A stretch of 64,000 bases of DNA from contig NW_015622547.1 of the NCBI RefSeq assembly GCF_000835495.1, positions 3,720,001 through 3,784,000 on the forward strand, written 5' to 3'. This document shows, piece after piece, positions 1 to 10,222 of the stretch (position 1 is the stretch's first letter; each line of letters opens with the position of its first letter). The translations under genes and the position numbers were made by a program. The notes under the pieces are model-generated. The model did no database searches. It was not told the origin of the DNA and saw only the letters and a list, made by a program, of their open reading frames with translations. The DNA is from Cladophialophora immunda. Lineage: Eukaryota; Ascomycota; Eurotiomycetes; Chaetothyriales; Herpotrichiellaceae.

Positions 1-1332
1 CTCTTTCACAAAATTGGGAACCCAATGGGACTTCATGATGCCGTCAAGCATATCTGGAATGATGCTGGGCACCTTATCATTTCCAGCAATGTTGACAAAC
101 CAACCCGACACAGCACGGTAAATCAAAGGCGTGTCTGATCGCCAGCAGAACGGGTACTGATGGGTCACTTGACTGTCCCGGATGAGACGTCCGGTCCCCT
201 TCAGATGTTTGATGATATGCTTGTCTGCTTCCTTCACATGCTGACCCGCAAAGTCTGTTACCTCTTTTGTGAAGCGGCCTGTATCGTCGACGGGGTTGGG
301 AGGGAGGTGCTCGTGGCTGATGATGCCATTCTCCATGGCGACTCGGAAATCTTCTTCACCAAAAGCTGGTGCTTGGTGGACAACACCCGTACCATCATCA
401 TCCGTAACATAGGCAGCGTTGAGGACTCTGAACGCCCGGTCCTTGAATTCGTCATAGAAGTAGTCAAAGGGCGGGAGATACTGTTTGCCTTTCAGGTCTG
501 AACCCTTGATCTTTTCTAGAATCTTGAATTTGGCCTTCTTGGGGTCTTTATACAGCGTCCGCAACAGCTTTTCGAGCATGATGAATTTCCGACCGGAGTC
601 TTGATCCAGGAACTTGATGTACTCAAAATCGGCATTGACGGCCAAGCCAATGTTGGAGGGCAAGGTCCAGGGAGTGGTTGTCCAAGCCAGAAAGCTGGTT
701 TCAGGATCCTCAAGTAGCGGGAAGGCGATGACCACTGCAGGGTCTTGTGCCTCCTTGTAGTTGGACTGAGCTTCGTGCTGACTTAGCGGCGTGCTCAGTG
801 CGGTCGAGAAGGGCATGACTCTGTAGGAGCGGTAGACCATGCCCTTGTCGAACAGCTGCTTGAAAACCCACCACACCGACTCCATAAAGGTAGGATTCAT
901 GGTCTTGTAGTCGTTGTCAAAGTCAATCCACCTTCCCAGCCGGTCAATGGTCTCTCTCCACTCGGTCGCATATCTCATGACAATGGCTTTGCACTCCGCG
1001 TTGTATTTTGCGATCCCCATCTCTTTCACTGCCGCTGGTCCAGAGATGTTGAATTTCTTGTCAATCTCATACTCGATTGGCAGGCCATGTGTGTCCCAGC
1101 CGAATCTCCTCTCGACGTAGTAGCCCTTCATAGACCAATATCTTGGAATGATGTCTTTTATGGTGGAAGCCAGTAAGTGGCCGTAGTGAGGCAAGCCGGT
1201 CGCAAATGGCGGGCCATCGTAAAAGGTGTAGGGTTTGTTGTCTTTGGAAAGGCGCAGTTGGGTCTGGAAGGCGTCAATTTCCCGCCAGCGTTTGAGGGTA
1301 GCCGCCTCTTCGGCAGCAAAATCGACTGCCAT
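1..1332 (-). CDS. ILS1: Isoleucyl-tRNA synthetase, cytosolic (5' part, runs off window)
   Basis: Charges tRNA-Ile with isoleucine in the cytosol. The minus strand reads without a stop or intron from an ATG at 1332 to the window edge, giving the first 444 residues of a protein that is usually about 1,070 long. The class I catalytic core is clear: the block PYTFYDGPPFATG is followed by the HIGH-type motif HYGH at residues 49-52, and later come FGWDTHGLPIEYE and the start of the CP1 editing domain with AWTTTPWTLPSNIGL. The C-terminal KMSKS motif and anticodon-binding part lie outside the window. No N-terminal targeting sequence is seen, which favours the cytosolic enzyme over the mitochondrial one. 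It is divergent from the dehydrogenase gene starting at 2193. Identification is firm; the 3' end is missing because of the window only. Confidence 0.97.
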   Translation of the reverse strand, partial: MAVDFAAEEAATLKRWREIDAFQTQLRLSKDNKPYTFYDGPPFATGLPHYGHLLASTIKDIIPRYWSMKGYYVERRFGWDTHGLPIEYEIDKKFNISGPAAVKEMGIAKYNAECKAIVMRYATEWRETIDRLGRWIDFDNDYKTMNPTFMESVWWVFKQLFDKGMVYRSYRVMPFSTALSTPLSQHEAQSNYKEAQDPAVVIAFPLLEDPETSFLAWTTTPWTLPSNIGLAVNADFEYIKFLDQDSGRKFIMLEKLLRTLYKDPKKAKFKILEKIKGSDLKGKQYLPPFDYFYDEFKDRAFRVLNAAYVTDDDGTGVVHQAPAFGEEDFRVAMENGIISHEHLPPNPVDDTGRFTKEVTDFAGQHVKEADKHIIKHLKGTGRLIRDSQVTHQYPFCWRSDTPLIYRAVSGWFVNIAGNDKVPSIIPDMLDGIMKSHWVPNFVKE

Positions 1333-2192
1333 GTTTGCAGAGCTGAAGCTGGGGACGAGTTGGTGGGGGGTATGAGGGTCTTTTCAAGAGGCGGAGTGAC
1401 TCAATATTCAATACAAATCTTGGCGGCGAAACGCGAGGCTCCGGCGCCGCTTTTAACCACCGGGTGACTCAACTCCCACCCCTGTCCCTTCCAGGGCAAT
1501 CCTGCCACCAGCTCATTTTCAATATGGCCGGAGGTGGAAGACGGCCATGTAGCCTGGGGTGCTCGTCCATAAAATTCACCATATCCGGCGAAGCAATCTT
1601 ACCCTTAGCACCCAGACTAGATGGTATGGCTACTCCAATATGATCTGGACTTTCTATGGACACCATGTCCAAGTCAATGGGTTGAACTGCGCATGCCGGA
1701 TGTCCATTCCATTTACGCCGCGATGAATTCACCTTCTCATGATCTAGCCTCAGGGACCGGTCTGACGCCCTCAACCCAGCAACTTCCAGGATGCCTGGAG
1801 CCTCGACACGGCTGAGTTTGTGCCTTACGATCATGATTGCGTGTGCCAAAGCAGGGTACTGTGGAGCTGTTCCTCCGTATCCTGCGGAGGACAAATTTCC
1901 CAATGGGCCAGACTTTAGCGCCCAGAACCGAGAAGTCTAACGTCCCGGTAGCAACAGGACAACAGGAGATGGGCCCGGATAGCCCTTGGAGAGCCGTTGG
2001 AGAAGGGGACAGGGGAAAACATACTCAGCAGGCGAAGCGCAGTGTCTGACTGGTCTACAGCAACGGCAAACCGAATGAGGCTATGCGGGGAGATATTATC
2101 TCCAAAACGATTCCCATGCTACAATATCGTCCCCGGGGACCGCTGAGAACATTACATTGAACTTTCAGGTGAAAGAGAGGGAGAGACACCCC
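1333..2192. other. Divergent intergenic region, no gene seen
   Basis: This stretch separates two divergent start codons and must hold both promoters. Short open frames on both strands (for example a 144-codon frame on the minus strand at 1469-1903) show no recognisable domain or intron pattern. I see no RNA gene here. Confidence 0.6.
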
Positions 2193-3488
2193 ATGTTCAT
2201 TGATTGTAAGAAGCCAGACATGGAGAACAATGCGGCTCAACAACCACTTAAGCTCCCCACGGACTCCGTGTATGGATTTGTGGGGATTGGAGTCATGGGA
2301 TATGGAATGGCAATGAACCTCCGCGCGAAAATCCCCCAGACAGCCAAGTTTGTGCTGTGTGAGATCAACGAGGCAAGAAGGGAGCAATTTCTCCAGGAAT
2401 GTAAGGCTTCTGTGGAAGTGGCGCATTCGCCACGCGAGGTCGCCGAGAAGGCCGTGAGTGAGCTCCTACACCAGGGAGACGGAATGAGTTGACTCTAAAG
2501 GGAAGCCGTGATCCTCCAGGACATTATAATCACCATGCTCCCACGAGCACCGCACGTCCATGACGCCTTTACAAATCCCGAAACAGGCTTCATATCCGGG
2601 TTATCATCCTCGTTGCCGCCACGTATATTCCTTGAATGCTCAAGCATTGACGTCGCGACATCAACGTCCCTCGCCAAATTGGTCGCCTCTACTGGACTAG
2701 GCCTCTTTGTTGATGCTCCCGTTTCGGGGGGACCCCAGGGTTCCAATGCGGGCACTTTGACCTTCATGGTTGGAACGCCCAACGAGCAGATCTTTGGCGT
2801 CGTGAAGCCAATTTTAGCAACCATGGGCAAGGAGGAGAATATCTACCAGTGTGGAGGACTAGGTGCTGGGCTCGCGACGAAACAGTTGAATAACTACCTG
2901 GGCTATGTTGGATATTTGGGGCTTTGTGAAGGTGAGTTGCTCTGAATCATTCCGGCCACAATGGATATATGCTTTGCTTGCTCCTTCGCCCGTCAAATGC
3001 TGATCTTGAACTACATCGCAGTCATGAACGCCGGTCTGCTCTACGGCCTTGACCCAAAGATTCTTTCAAGTAAGTTCCTCGAATCTCTCAACACGCCCCG
3101 CCGTGCCATTGCCCCCCTGAACTTCCTTCCCCCCGTCCTTTGTCTCACCAGATGAGGAAGACCGACTAAGCCTGCCTTCTCAGATGTTATTAACGCTTCG
3201 TCCGGCATGAACTGGAACTCCCTCCACCACAACCCGGTCAAAGGGGTAAACCCGGCCGCATCTTCCGCGCGAGATTTCAAGGGAGGCTTCACGACCGAGC
3301 TCGCCGGCGGCGTCATTGATGATGCAGTCGCGCTCATGAACTCCGTTGGCGCCAGCACCGTCCTGGCCGACCCGGTGCAAAAGGTCTTTGTGGAGGCGAG
3401 GAAGAACGACAAGTGTAAAGGTATGGAGGCGAGGAGCGTGTGGAAGCTATTCGCCGAAGACGGCGGGAGCGATGTGCGGAAACTGTAG
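2193..3488 (+). CDS. NAD(P)-dependent beta-hydroxyacid dehydrogenase (3-hydroxyisobutyrate dehydrogenase-like)
   Basis: Likely oxidises a 3-hydroxy acid with NAD(P). Four exons: 2193-2453, 2520-2931, 3022-3069 and 3184-3488, all with GT-AG introns of 66, 90 and 114 bp and joining in frame to 341 residues. The N-terminal Rossmann motif GFVGIGVMGYGMAMNL is the family signature (GxGxMGxGMAxNL). DAPVSGGPQGSNAGTLTFMV is the substrate-binding block, and GLGAGLATKQLNNYL carries the catalytic lysine. Length is near the family norm of about 300, with a slightly longer N-terminus. A second in-frame ATG at 2220 is an equally plausible start; an in-frame TTG at 2157 is not needed. Without an obvious mitochondrial presequence, a role in valine breakdown is unproven; tartronate-semialdehyde or other hydroxyacid substrates are possible. 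Confidence 0.9.
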
Positions 3489-4038
3489 ATTACCGAGCCA
3501 TAAACCGGTCCAGTCTCGCTCTTGATGTTTTGCCTGAGCTTCTGTAGGTACGAGTCTATAGCCGGCGATAGGTAGATGTGATATCAACATGGCTGGCTTC
3601 TTTCTCCCCACTACTTTCCTGCCTCCTTTTCAGGCTAAACGCCAGCTTATAGTGGTTCTCTTGTCACAACCTGTCAGGCGATGTGCTGTTCAGGAGTCAG
3701 AGACCAGGAACGGCCAGGTACTCCCCGTAGATGCACTGAAGGGCCCGGTGGGTTCCGGGAGTACTGGGCGAGTGGGCAGAATCACCGTTTGAGGATTGCA
3801 CAAGACAATGGAAATAGAGGGTCGTGATACAAAAGATGCTGAAGATGGAAAACCAAGACCCAATGCACCGACACCTGAAATTCCGGAGGAAGGACATTGA
3901 TTACTGTACAGGGTATAGTTCTATACTGTCAACTTTTAGTTTCCAATACTTGGGCCCCGTGGTATGCGAAACGCCCCGAGTTGTACACACGACATGAGAA
4001 GACAGGGCCAAGGCACCGTTAGGAAGACGCACGCTTGT
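3489..4038. other. Convergent intergenic region, no gene seen
   Basis: Lies between the 3' ends of the dehydrogenase gene (plus) and USO1 (minus). It should hold both 3' UTRs. No open frame with recognisable content and no RNA gene is seen. Confidence 0.6.
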
Positions 4039-6987
4039 TCAATCGACGGCGTCGTCGCTGGCGCCCGCGTCCTCGTCCTCGTTCTCGTCCTCATCTTCAT
4101 CTTCAGCGCCGGCATCCTCCTCTTCGTCTTCGTCTTCGTCTTCATCTTCAGAAACTTCCTGCCCCAGTTCTTTGAGCTTCTTCTTGTCGGCAGATCTCTT
4201 GGCTTCGAGATCGCCAAAGACGACCAAAAGGTCGTCGAGTTCAGTCTGAACGTCCTTTCGAGCGGCCTTCTCTTTCTCAAGGTCTTCAGCGAGATGCTTG
4301 GAACGGTTCTCAGCCTCTTGAGCACGACTCTCCGCCCGCTTCAGGCGCGCTTCCAAATTCTCAGTTTTGCTCTTATATTCCTCATGCGCTGTGGCAAGAT
4401 CCTGGGCGTGGTTGGCTTCAGCCTTCTGTAGCTGAGCTTCCAACTCTGAAATTCTGCTTTTCAGGTCTGCAATTTCAGCCGCTTCTCTCTCTCGGGCTTT
4501 CTGTGCTTGAGCTTCTACCTCACTGAGTTCTCGTGTGTGCCGCTCATTGAGAGCCACCTGCTCTCGCGCGGCTTCCTGCTCAATCATTTTCAGACGCTGT
4601 TCGAATCTCTGGACTTCCAACTCATGCTGCTTTCGCGCCGTCTCGATGGCGGTTAGATGATCATTGCGTCTTCGATTGAGCTCGTCCTCATGATGCTTCG
4701 ATAGAGTGCTTCTCTCCTGCTCAAAGCCTTTTTGAATTTTGTGGACTTCATCCTCGTGATTTTGTTGCAGGCTCTGATTGATTTGCTTGATTCTAGATAG
4801 CTCGACCGTGGTGGATTCTCGCGTGCGGCGGTGATCGAGCTCCTCTTGTTCTAGCCTCCTCTTGAGCTGCAGCAGTTCACTGTTAGCGGCCTCCAACGCT
4901 CGTTTCTGTTCCTCGACTTGAGCTCTGAGACTGTCGACGAGGTCTCGGGAGATGCCCTTCTGCACGCCATTGCTCACAATAGAAACTTCAAAATTTGGAT
5001 CCCGGTCAATGGCTCGTAGGAATCGGCTATAATTGTCCTTGAGAAAGTCGATGAAAGTCTTGTCGAAGAACACTTCTGGCAGGCCGCCGTTGCCGGTCTG
5101 CGGTAGGACCTCGAAGTCTCGCACGAAGATATTTTCTCGAAGCTTTGTCAAGCGATCCACATAGGCTTCCCTGCCCAGGTTGGTGTTCAGCAGTCCATGA
5201 AGCGTGCTCCGCGGAATCGGAGAGTCTTTTGTTGAGAATTCATAGATTACTCCTAGCACGAATGCGCAAAGACCCGCAACGAGAGGCATCGAACTTTTGG
5301 CGATCTTGACAGCCGCAATAAGACCTTGAACATTGCTGCCCTCTGCCAGCAGGTCGTTAACCGCTTCCGGATCTTCAAACAACCAGACGGACAACAACAT
5401 CAAATGTCCAAGTAAAGCGCGCTCATCCTCGACGTGCTGTACACCCGCCACCACGTTGCTTGCGATGCTCTGTATGAAGGTAACGACCTCTTCTCCACTT
5501 TCGGCGTCACCTTCTGTCACCTTCAAGGCCATCTCTTTGGTGTCAGCATTGTCGTACAGGAGATGTAGCAAAAGCACCGCAGCCATCCATTGTTGATACG
5601 GGTCAGAGTTGTTACGTGCTCCGGGGGGTTCAAGCAAGACGGTAAGCATGTTGGGAATTGCATCGTCGCCTGCTTTGTGTCCATCGATAGCCCTCCGTAG
5701 CACGTGAGTTCGTATGCCCACATGGCCATTCATGAATGCTTCGAGGCAGGAACATGCAGCCAGTCGGACGTCGAATAGAGCCAGAGGAGCAGGCTCTAGT
5801 GCCACCTCTAGAAGTGATTCGATTACGTTCTGAGTTCGAAAGGCAGGTTTGTTGGGCTTGGGCGCCTTCTCACTGGTGGCGTTTGACGGATGGCCATTTG
5901 TAGTAGGGCTATCAGGCTCTCTGATTTGGACTCCAAGATCCCCGAACCTTTCCTGGAGACTATGATTTGCTCGAATGATGTCGCCACATGTTTGTAGTGA
6001 CTTTGTTCGCACACCAGTGCTGAATGCAGGATGGAAGGCAATTCGCAAAATAACGTCTAGAACTCCGGTCGTCCAAAATATTTGTTGGTTGACCACAGTC
6101 CCTTGAGCGCCTTGAGCAAGAAATAACTGGATAATCCCCAATAAGCCCCACACGTTCATATCCCGCTGTGGTTTCAGCCATTCTGAGCTGCCATCTCCAG
6201 AGTCCTCTTGGTCAACGGCGGCCGACAACAGTTTCTTGATCTTTAGGATCCCACCGACCTCTCTAAAGTACGATTGGTTGGATGTGTTGAGGTCCAAAAG
6301 ATTGGCCAAAAGTGACAGGCAGTCCTGAACGGTGGTAGAGCCGTGCGTAAGACCACCGTCGCCGTCAATGAGAGCGAATATACGGTCAAATGCGTTCTCA
6401 AAGGCCACCACTTTCTGTATTTCTCCAGAGGTGGGAGTCAAGGCAACCAGGAGTACCAAGGCCTCATTTCGAATCGCCTCCCGCCTGTCGTCCAACATGT
6501 TTGTTATTCGAGAGACGCCCAGAGGTGCCGAGAATATAGCCTCTTGTGTGCGTTGTGGCCGGGCGGTGGATATATGAAAAAGAATCTGGAGGACATATAA
6601 ACGTAAGTAGAACTCATTAGGCTCGAGCAAGTCTAGGAGAGCGGTGATGTTGTCCTGTCTCTGCGTAAACTCGTCGGCTAGCCACAGACTGATCTCCTCC
6701 GAAGCCTCTGTTGATTTCTCATCGGGCTCAAACAGCATCAAAAGGGTCTCCAGCAGAATCTTGATTGTATCTGAATCGTCTCCATCTCGTCTCAGTCCGG
6801 CAATCAGATCTCTCAATGCGCCGGAGGCGACCGAAGCAGGGTATAGCTTTGCAAAGCTGCGTAGACCGAGGATCGCAGCCCGCCGATCTTCTAGTAGCGT
6901 GGCACTTGAGAGGCGGCTGCTGAGAGTCTGGATGGTGTCGGTAGCAGTCTGTCGCGCAGGCGCCTGTGCTTCGAGAATTCGCATCAT
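4039..6987 (-). CDS. USO1: Intracellular protein transport protein Uso1 (p115 family golgin)
   Basis: Tethers ER-derived COPII vesicles to the Golgi. A single open frame of 982 residues starts at the ATG at 6987. Residues 1 to about 650 form the helical armadillo-type globular head typical of p115/Uso1, opening with MRILEAQAPARQTATDTIQT, as in other filamentous-fungal Uso1 proteins. Residues about 690-930 are a long coiled coil rich in E, K, R, Q and L heptads. The end is an acidic tail (about residues 940-982) made almost only of D and E, matching the acidic C-terminus of p115 that binds Rab- and GM130-type partners. The protein is much shorter than yeast Uso1 (about 1,790 residues) but of normal length for filamentous fungi. 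It is divergent from the acyl-CoA ligase gene at 7572 and convergent with the dehydrogenase gene before it. Confidence 0.95.
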   Translation of the reverse strand: MMRILEAQAPARQTATDTIQTLSSRLSSATLLEDRRAAILGLRSFAKLYPASVASGALRDLIAGLRRDGDDSDTIKILLETLLMLFEPDEKSTEASEEISLWLADEFTQRQDNITALLDLLEPNEFYLRLYVLQILFHISTARPQRTQEAIFSAPLGVSRITNMLDDRREAIRNEALVLLVALTPTSGEIQKVVAFENAFDRIFALIDGDGGLTHGSTTVQDCLSLLANLLDLNTSNQSYFREVGGILKIKKLLSAAVDQEDSGDGSSEWLKPQRDMNVWGLLGIIQLFLAQGAQGTVVNQQIFWTTGVLDVILRIAFHPAFSTGVRTKSLQTCGDIIRANHSLQERFGDLGVQIREPDSPTTNGHPSNATSEKAPKPNKPAFRTQNVIESLLEVALEPAPLALFDVRLAACSCLEAFMNGHVGIRTHVLRRAIDGHKAGDDAIPNMLTVLLEPPGARNNSDPYQQWMAAVLLLHLLYDNADTKEMALKVTEGDAESGEEVVTFIQSIASNVVAGVQHVEDERALLGHLMLLSVWLFEDPEAVNDLLAEGSNVQGLIAAVKIAKSSMPLVAGLCAFVLGVIYEFSTKDSPIPRSTLHGLLNTNLGREAYVDRLTKLRENIFVRDFEVLPQTGNGGLPEVFFDKTFIDFLKDNYSRFLRAIDRDPNFEVSIVSNGVQKGISRDLVDSLRAQVEEQKRALEAANSELLQLKRRLEQEELDHRRTRESTTVELSRIKQINQSLQQNHEDEVHKIQKGFEQERSTLSKHHEDELNRRRNDHLTAIETARKQHELEVQRFEQRLKMIEQEAAREQVALNERHTRELSEVEAQAQKAREREAAEIADLKSRISELEAQLQKAEANHAQDLATAHEEYKSKTENLEARLKRAESRAQEAENRSKHLAEDLEKEKAARKDVQTELDDLLVVFGDLEAKRSADKKKLKELGQEVSEDEDEDEDEEEDAGAEDEDEDENEDEDAGASDDAVD
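4071..4150. repeat. Trinucleotide low-complexity tract coding the Uso1 acidic tail
   Basis: Runs of CTC, CTT, GTC and ATC triplets on the plus strand encode Asp/Glu repeats of Uso1 on the minus strand. It is a probable site of length variation between strains. It explains the long hydrophobic open frame on the opposite strand, which is an artefact. Confidence 0.8.
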
Positions 6988-7571
6988 CTTGATGGCCGTT
7001 TCATTGTCATGGGGACGATCGTCTTATATTGACTGAGCGTCTGTCAGCCATGGACTAAAGGATCGGTGCGCACATATTGGGCAGGGAGTCGGATCAAGAA
7101 CATAAGTGTGGGCTGGCAAGGCAGGCAGTCGTCGACCGTTTCCAGCATCAATGTTGGTATAGAACGCGTTGTGACTTTGGGCTGAATAGACAAGTTGTCC
7201 GCAGGCCAAGAAATATTCCGGCATAAAAGCGGCAACGCGATCAACCCAGGCCGCCAGCCTTGCGAGCCTTGTCATCAAGACCAAGGCTGTCTTGGCTATC
7301 CGCTTGAGCCTGCCGAGGCAGTAAAGGCTGACCCCTCCCAAATGTATTCCGCACATCGGCTGCAAGTATGGGTCTCCGACAATGATAATTTGGGGTTGAC
7401 TAATAAATATATATGTGATGGTACGCTGTAGACGCCTTGTAGATCCGTGACGTGGGTTCAAACTACCGTATCGAAGGTCGCTGCTTGTCAATTTGGCACT
7501 ACGCCCGGTTATATCGTGTTCTTCTGTAAGTGAGCCGGCTTTGGATAGCTGAGCTCGAACCAGGTCAGGAA
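6988..7571. other. Divergent promoter region between USO1 and acyl-CoA ligase
   Basis: Holds the 5' ends of two divergent genes. No coding signal or RNA gene is seen. An AT-rich patch at about 7395-7415 could serve either promoter. Confidence 0.5.
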
Positions 7572-9618
7572 ATGTTCAAATCTCCTTACAACATCGATAT
7601 TCCTCTTATCGATGTCAATACCTTTGTCTTCCAGTCTGGGAGTAAAGCTTCACGGGAGGCACCTCAATACTTCGACGCCGACACACCTGCAAAATGTTTT
7701 AGTCTCGCTCAGGGTGAAATCTATTCGAAAAGAGTAGCTCTTGGATTACAACAACTTGGCCTTAAAGCCGATGAGCGCCTTCTGCTATACTCCAACAATC
7801 GACTTTTCTTTCCGGTTGTGATTTGGGGAACAATTGCGGCAGGATGCATTTTTTCTGCAGCATCTCCTTCGGCTTCGGCATCGGGTGAGTTATTCTCCCA
7901 GATTTTCTCATAGCGGCGTCGTTGATTCAAGAATGCTGTATCTGCTGACTTCGGATCAAAGAATTGGCTTACCAGCTGCGGGATTCCGGAGCGACCTTGC
8001 TGCTCACTGGACCGGACGGGATTGCTGTTGCTCTCAATGCCGCTTCTGAAGTAGGGCTATCGCGGAACAGGATTTTGGTGTTCCATGATCCAGACGAGGA
8101 TCTCTCGTCGTACAACCTTCACGGCTTGAATTCGTGGACAAATATCTGGGCGTCTGAAGACGCTGTTCGACATTGGTCTTGGAAGCGCCTAGCTACCATC
8201 GAAGAAGTCGACGGAAAGACGGCGATTATCAACTATTCCAGTGGGTGAGTTCCGGCAAGACACTTTCGAGGCCTTAAGAGATGCCTGTTCCATTACTGAC
8301 AATTCTTGAGAACCACTGGGCTTCCAAAAGGGGTGCAGATATCTCACTATAACCTCGTCTCCAACTCGGTACAACTCCTGTTCAAGCGGGCTTTAGTTGG
8401 AAGCACACCACAAGCACATGCTCGCAAGGAACGACTCGACGTCTCTGGGGAGCGATGGCTAGCACCACTGCCCATGTATCATGCCTATGTGAGTGACGGC
8501 TCTCCAGGATACGGGTGTCGTACAGTCCGGCACACTCCAGACAGACTGACATTGGTCATAGGGTCAAACCTATTACGGTATAAATGCTGCGGTATTGGGA
8601 GCGAAGGTTTTCATAATGTCAAAATTTAACGTCACAAGATATTTACAGTACCTTGATGCCTATCGCATCACATTCATGACAGGTGTGCCGACTGTCATCG
8701 CAATGTTGTGCAAGCAAGACGCTCCCGAACGATACAATCTGAAATCTCTCGAGCAAGTCGTGAGCGGTTCAGCACCCCTTGATCCCAAGCTAGGGAGACT
8801 CCTTGCGAAGCTGTATCTTCGACCCGGTGTGCAGGTAAAGCAAGGCTGGGGGATGACAGAGTGCACCTGTTCCGCGACTGGTTTCTCCCCAGACGAGGAG
8901 GATGATGGACGCTCAATTGGTTGGCTGAATCCCAACTGCGCGGCGAAAATTGTCCCTGTAGACGAGGAATTGAGCAGTTCTACCGCGTCTGGGCAGAAGA
9001 CTGGTGAAATATGGGTATCTGGGCCGAACATCATGAAGGGATATTGGAACAAGCCTGAGGCTACTGCACAAACCATTGTCCAAGAGGATGGCCACCGTTG
9101 GTTGAGAACTGGTGATATCGGCTACTGCGATGATCAGGGAAAGTTTTATATTGTTGATCGTCTAAAGGCAAGTCTTCAACACACTGAACCGGCGAAGTTA
9201 GTCATATCGTTCTTTTGCTTATTGATCCGACAGGAACTTATCAAGATAAAGGGTCTTCAAGTTTCACCAACAGAGCTTGAGTTGACACTTCTCAACCACC
9301 CTGAAGTGACAGACGCAGCTGTCGTGGGTGCCATTATGTAGGCAGCCACACTCCAAACTGTTTTCAGCCTCTATTATTAAATGAGCTAACTTATCCACCG
9401 ACAGAAATGGGGAGGAATACGTTCGGGCATTTGTTGTCCGCAAGAGTGATACACTCACCGCGAAAGAACTCTTCGAGATGATCCAGAAGAATTTTGCTCC
9501 TCACAAATGGCTAACCGGAGGTATCTACTTCATCGACGCAATCCCAAGAACAGGCAGCGGAAAGATTATGAGGCGAAACCTGCCTCAAGTGCCGTCAACC
9601 CGGCCTTTGAAACTGTGA
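7572..9618 (+). CDS. Acyl-CoA synthetase / 4-coumarate-CoA ligase-like, AMP-forming
   Basis: Activates a carboxylic acid to its CoA thioester through an acyl-adenylate. Six exons join in frame: 7572-7884, 7962-8244, 8311-8488, 8562-9167, 9234-9337 and 9405-9618, giving 565 residues, the usual length. All ANL-family core motifs are present: A3 YSSGTTGLPKG near residue 196, A5 QGWGMTE near 352, A7 WLRTGD near 438, A8 DRLKELIKIKG near 457, and the A10 lysine in RTGSGK near 543. Intron 4 (9168-9233) begins with GC, not GT; leaving it in keeps the frame open but breaks motif A8. The C-terminus ends PLKL, which resembles but does not match a peroxisomal PTS1 tripeptide. The substrate (aromatic or fatty acid) cannot be read from sequence. 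A GTG further upstream at 7530 is in frame but the ATG at 7572 is the sensible start. Confidence 0.93.
9168..9233 (+). other. GC-AG intron (intron 4 of the acyl-CoA ligase gene)
   Basis: The donor reads AAG|GCAAGT and the acceptor GACAG|GAA. Its 66 bp are a multiple of three with no stop, so retention would add 22 residues inside motif A8 (DRLK|ELIKIKG). Removal restores the family consensus exactly, so splicing is strongly implied. Confidence 0.8.
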
Positions 9619-10222
9619 CTGGTATCGGAGCACAGAACGACTCGTTCGGGTCATCACCAAGACGTGATGACCACGCTCACGAGAGAGCCTCGCGCTAGTA
9701 AGTGGCTGGCAGCAGCATTTGCCCTTCGCACATGCAATCTTAGACAAGATGATACATAAAGGTCGACAGGATGGAAAGACAGATAGATGGGGAGGGCACA
9801 TAGAACTTACAGTAGATGTTACTTTCATAGACTTACTTATAACCCACCGTAGTTGCGCCATATGGCGTTATACTCCGTCATTGCTCACAAATTTGCCAAG
9901 CCTTCACCAACCAGATTTGGACACGGGGCAGGGCCTAGAGGGAAGACTCGATCGGAGTTCAAGGCGCAGTTTCCTTCAGGCATCCATCACCATCTCGACT
10001 CTATTGTTTGCAATTTCGAGTCTAATATGTTTTCTTCATGGTGATTCAGATCTCACGCAATCCTTGAGACCTCTCCTGTTCGCAGAGCGGGTGACATTCT
10101 TTTATTCTATTGCCTCTGACAATTGGGAGCATAATCCCTTGCGCATTTTCCCATAGGCACCGACACAATCACTCAGGCTTCTACCTTCTTTTCCCTTTTT
10201 CGCGGCGTACCATCGAGTCAAG
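9619..10222. other. Intergenic region upstream of RAT1, no gene seen
   Basis: Holds the 3' UTR of the ligase gene and the RAT1 promoter. A pyrimidine-rich stretch lies just before the RAT1 start codon (about 10180-10205), as is common in filamentous-fungal promoters. No coding signal is seen. Confidence 0.6.

Noticed and set aside
1469..1903. 144-codon minus-strand frame upstream of ILS1
   Set aside because: No recognisable domain, located in a divergent promoter, and competing frames of similar size on the other strand.
3964..4431. Hydrophobic 155-codon plus-strand frame with membrane-like segments
   Set aside because: It is the reverse of the Asp/Glu repeat and coiled-coil codons of Uso1, which read as Leu/Val/Phe on the other strand.
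7430..7500. GTGGGTTCAAACTAC, tRNA T-arm-like sequence
   Set aside because: The stem does not pair properly and no acceptor, D or anticodon arm can be formed around it.
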